A DNA stretch of 64,000 nucleotides from Blastomyces gilchristii SLH14081 (lineage: Eukaryota; Ascomycota; Eurotiomycetes; Onygenales; Ajellomycetaceae): the NCBI RefSeq assembly GCF_000003855.2, contig NW_003101669.1, positions 1,368,795-1,432,794 of the forward strand, in the 5' to 3' direction. The notes under the pieces were generated by a model that saw nothing but the letters and a program-made list of their open reading frames with translations, was not told where the DNA came from and ran no database searches. The translations under genes and the position numbers were made by a program. Positions 61,114-64,000 of this stretch are shown here, piece after piece; the stretch's first letter is position 1, and every line of letters begins with the position of its first letter.

Positions 61114-64000
61114 TTGTGGCCGTCTTTTTGCCCATCATAATGTGGAGGCTGTTTAGGTGTAGATTCGGGCGTGTATATATTCCATAATTCTAGACGTTAT
61201 TCTCTCCAATCACAGGAATACTAGATAATCAGCATCGCTCTGCTTTTCACCGCTTACTTCCTCTTCCTCGCTCTTTTCGTGACGATGCCTCAGAAAACCT
61301 CCAATTCACATTCGATTCCCCTGCTCATCTCATGTGTGGGGGGCTGGCGAAGGCGGAGGTGAGCCTCTTGCGATCCACTAGTGATTCAGTATCAAAAGAA
61401 ATAAGTGAAGGAAATTGGCATTCCCTTCTTGTAAATCCTAGGAGTCGACCCCGCATCCTCCTTTCTCCTCTCCATCCCTCGCCTAGGTTAGATAGCCAGA
61501 GTGCGACTGAAATCTGTACGTAACGCGTCGAAAAGCTCGCGACTGCAGTAGCTCCTAATAAAATTCCGAGTAAACCAATCAGTAGTAATCGTCCTTTTTG
61601 CAAGCTCTGCCCCTGAAAAAAGACGGAATCGGAAAACAAAATATGCTGTCTTATCAAGAATGCATTAGCTTGTTGACTCTGCCCATATGAAATATTTGAC
61701 TTTTTTTTTAAGGGCTGGGGTTAAGCGTTTGAGATCGCGGGGAGTGTCCGATTCGGTGCTTATTGGCATGGATATGTGTATCCATGGATGCTTGGGATGG
61801 CCTTGTGTATATTGACAGCTGTTGTCTAAGCCCAAATGCCCCAACTGTGTCCAATGCATCAAGGCATCCTCGAAACCAAACCCACCACAACCCCCTCAAC
61901 AAGAATAATAGCATAAAAGCAAAGAGCAAAACAATCCCATCCCATCCCATCCCATCTCGCTTTTACACTTAACCCTCATCTAGTCCTCGCCCCAAAGAAA
62001 TGCAGACAAGCAACGCGCGTAATCAAACATCTCGCAGCTTCGGTGCAGCTAACGTTACACCGGCCGCGGCCATACTATTTCTCCGAAAGCTGACCCGGCC
62101 CGCCGCTACGGCTATTTTGCAAGGGGTAGCGCCTAATGGTCTGTACCTAACTACGGGAGTGGGCGAATTGGAATATGGTGAAGGTGCTGTCCTTTCACGC
62201 GCTTGGCGGCTAATCTGTGGATCCGATGAGGTCATGGGCGCGCTTGTCTGTTTTTGTTCCGGTTGGTTGTTCGGTGGGAGGGATGGATGTTACGGAGAGG
62301 AATGATTGAGTCTGATGGAACCTTTGCATTCTAGAATTGGGTTTTTATGTAGAAGGCAATGGAGATATTCATTTATAATTTATATACTCCGCTAGGGAGG
62401 GAGGTTGTTTTGAAGGTGAGAATCAAGAGCGATGGGGTGAAGATATATACATATATATGATACATAGATAGTGGACATATATATTATGGACACTGTTGAG
62501 ATATTACACCCGGAACAGAAAAGGAGGTTGCAACACGTTAATAACCCTCCGTTCCAAAGAGGCCATCAATCATATATATATATATATATATATATCAATC
62601 CTTAGAAATAAATAAAAATCAGAAGCCGCCATATTCCAACCAGGTTGTGCTTTCACTTTTTGGATCCAGGAGAAAGCTCAAACACCCAACACTCCCACAG
62701 ACACAGCATCAATATTTTCCCACACACCCCCGAACCTGCATATTAACAAGAAGTATCCACCTGAGCAAATTAATCAGATATAATATAATATTTCAACCAA
62801 GTTACATATTCCGTTATCCCTCCCGAAAACGTGCAGTGGCGGTTCTCCTCCCCAGGTTACGCGCAAATAAAAAACCTCAATAAAAACAACGCGATGGATT
62901 CATGCTTTCCATCATCACACACACACCCTGATAGGGTAAAATCATACTATCTCCGTTCTTAGGCTGATAGCCTACAACAGAGATATCTGAGAATCAATGG
63001 ATTTATTCTACAGCGTTGCTTTGCTGTTGGGCACACGCACGGAGAAGGCAAGGAATGATAATTGATGGTCAATGAGACCTTGTGAATCAGGGCAGCGCGC
63101 GCCCGGGTCTATGACTACTACTTTAGGATGCTATCTGTTTCTCAGATTAGAGTCGATAAAATTAAACGGTAAGACTGTTTGAAGGTGTCTGTTAGGGTGG
63201 TTTGTGGAAAATATTCGGGTTGAAAGAGAAAAAAGTGCAACTGAATAAATCTTCTTTGGGGTCGTTTTGCAAGGGGGAGTGACTGGATAGATAGCCCTGG
63301 TACAGCAAATATAAATAATTATTTGACTGATTTTTTGAATTTCGAAATAGGCCATGTAACAATAAGAAAAGATAATCATATTTTAGATTTTCGATTTTGA
63401 TTCTGGTGTCTGTTAAATGTGCGGGAGGACAGTTTGCGAGTGGTCCAGGGCTTTCCTAACCGAAGGACAGCAGGACGCGCCACCCAACCCCTCAGTTTCA
63501 ACAATCAAGCGCGATTTGTGTAGAAGACGACGTATAACGCCTGTTATATGTGTAGCTATTATTATCCTTAGATATAATAGATAAATAATCAAAAACATGA
63601 GCCTGTGGCTTTGGTGGGAGTTGAAGTTGTCGAATCGAAGTTTTTGATCAGTCGCATTTCAAGGGTCGTTTAGCGTCCTCGGTTTTTCTCATCCCTGAGG
63701 TGACCTGAGCGAACAACGAATAACAAAAATCTAATGAGTAAAAATGATAATCAAGGAACTAGAAATCCAACTCCTTGCTAATAGATCCTTCAAAGAAAGA
63801 AAAAGCTATGGCCAAAATATGGAAGTCTGAACCCGTTTGGTGGTTGAAAGATCAGGGTAGGCATGCGACCGGGTGACATCCATGTTTTGTCGTGATCCTC
63901 AACCGCATACGGGGTGATATTTCATAAAAACAATATCGTTTGTATTTATTTAATAATACAATAACAATTTCCATACTTTTTGCGCGCTTTGCGATGTGGT
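61114..64000. other. Right-end intergenic region, no gene seen
   Basis: Contains GATATATA/TATATA repeats (62440-62480 and (TA)n at about 62571-62594) and CCCAT repeats near 61935. An ORF at 62000-62305 and its antisense have no motif. The far right may be the UTR of a gene outside the window. Confidence 0.5.

Overview
The window is nuclear DNA of a filamentous ascomycete. The protein set (FEN1, EMG1, UBC4-type E2, ECO1, Zn2Cys6 and fungal-rhodopsin proteins), introns of 50-530 nt with GTRNGY donors, long gene-poor stretches full of microsatellites and homopolymers, and an AT-rich transposon with RIP-like decay all fit Eurotiomycetes. Order Onygenales (Ajellomycetaceae-like) is my best guess; this is inference from style, not a database result.

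Layout. 1-455: 3' end of an unrecognised gene whose frame is broken by a 50-bp tandem duplication. 1.56-3.59 kb: decayed malic enzyme gene. 4.35-8.71 kb (minus): a proline-rich NPF-motif protein and the cohesin acetyltransferase ECO1. 8.7-15.6 kb: repeat-rich intergenic DNA with degenerate direct repeats beside a 274-bp assembly gap. 15.6-17.4 kb (minus): a VOC/glyoxalase domain fused to a Ser/His-rich tail. 19.46-21.44 kb: a complete but degenerate pogo/Fot1-type DNA transposon with terminal inverted repeats and TA target duplication. 23.86-28.11 kb (minus): EMG1/NEP1 and a UBC4/5-type E2. 32.9-35.1 kb: a small secreted six-cysteine protein in four exons and a weaker secreted ORF. 35.74-36.98 kb (minus): a VOC glyoxalase-like pseudogene with splice sites preserved. 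39.5-41.05 kb: FEN1, with a 5-nt microexon that supplies the catalytic Asp34 codon.

42-61 kb is a run of accessory metabolic genes: 4-coumarate-CoA-ligase-like acyl-CoA ligase, Zn2Cys6 regulator, class III aminotransferase, SDR (with a 10-nt microexon), monocarboxylate-type MFS transporter, seven-TM fungal rhodopsin-domain protein and, after a 4.7-kb gap, a secreted GMC oxidoreductase. No PKS, NRPS or terpene synthase is visible. The set looks like a small catabolic or tailoring cluster with its own regulator and transporter; joint function is inference. 61.1-64.0 kb holds no gene I can support.

Exon junctions were worked out by eye from GT/AG sites, reading phase and family similarity. In each multi-exon model given as complete, exon lengths sum to a multiple of three. 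No RNA genes, CRISPR arrays or rRNA were found.
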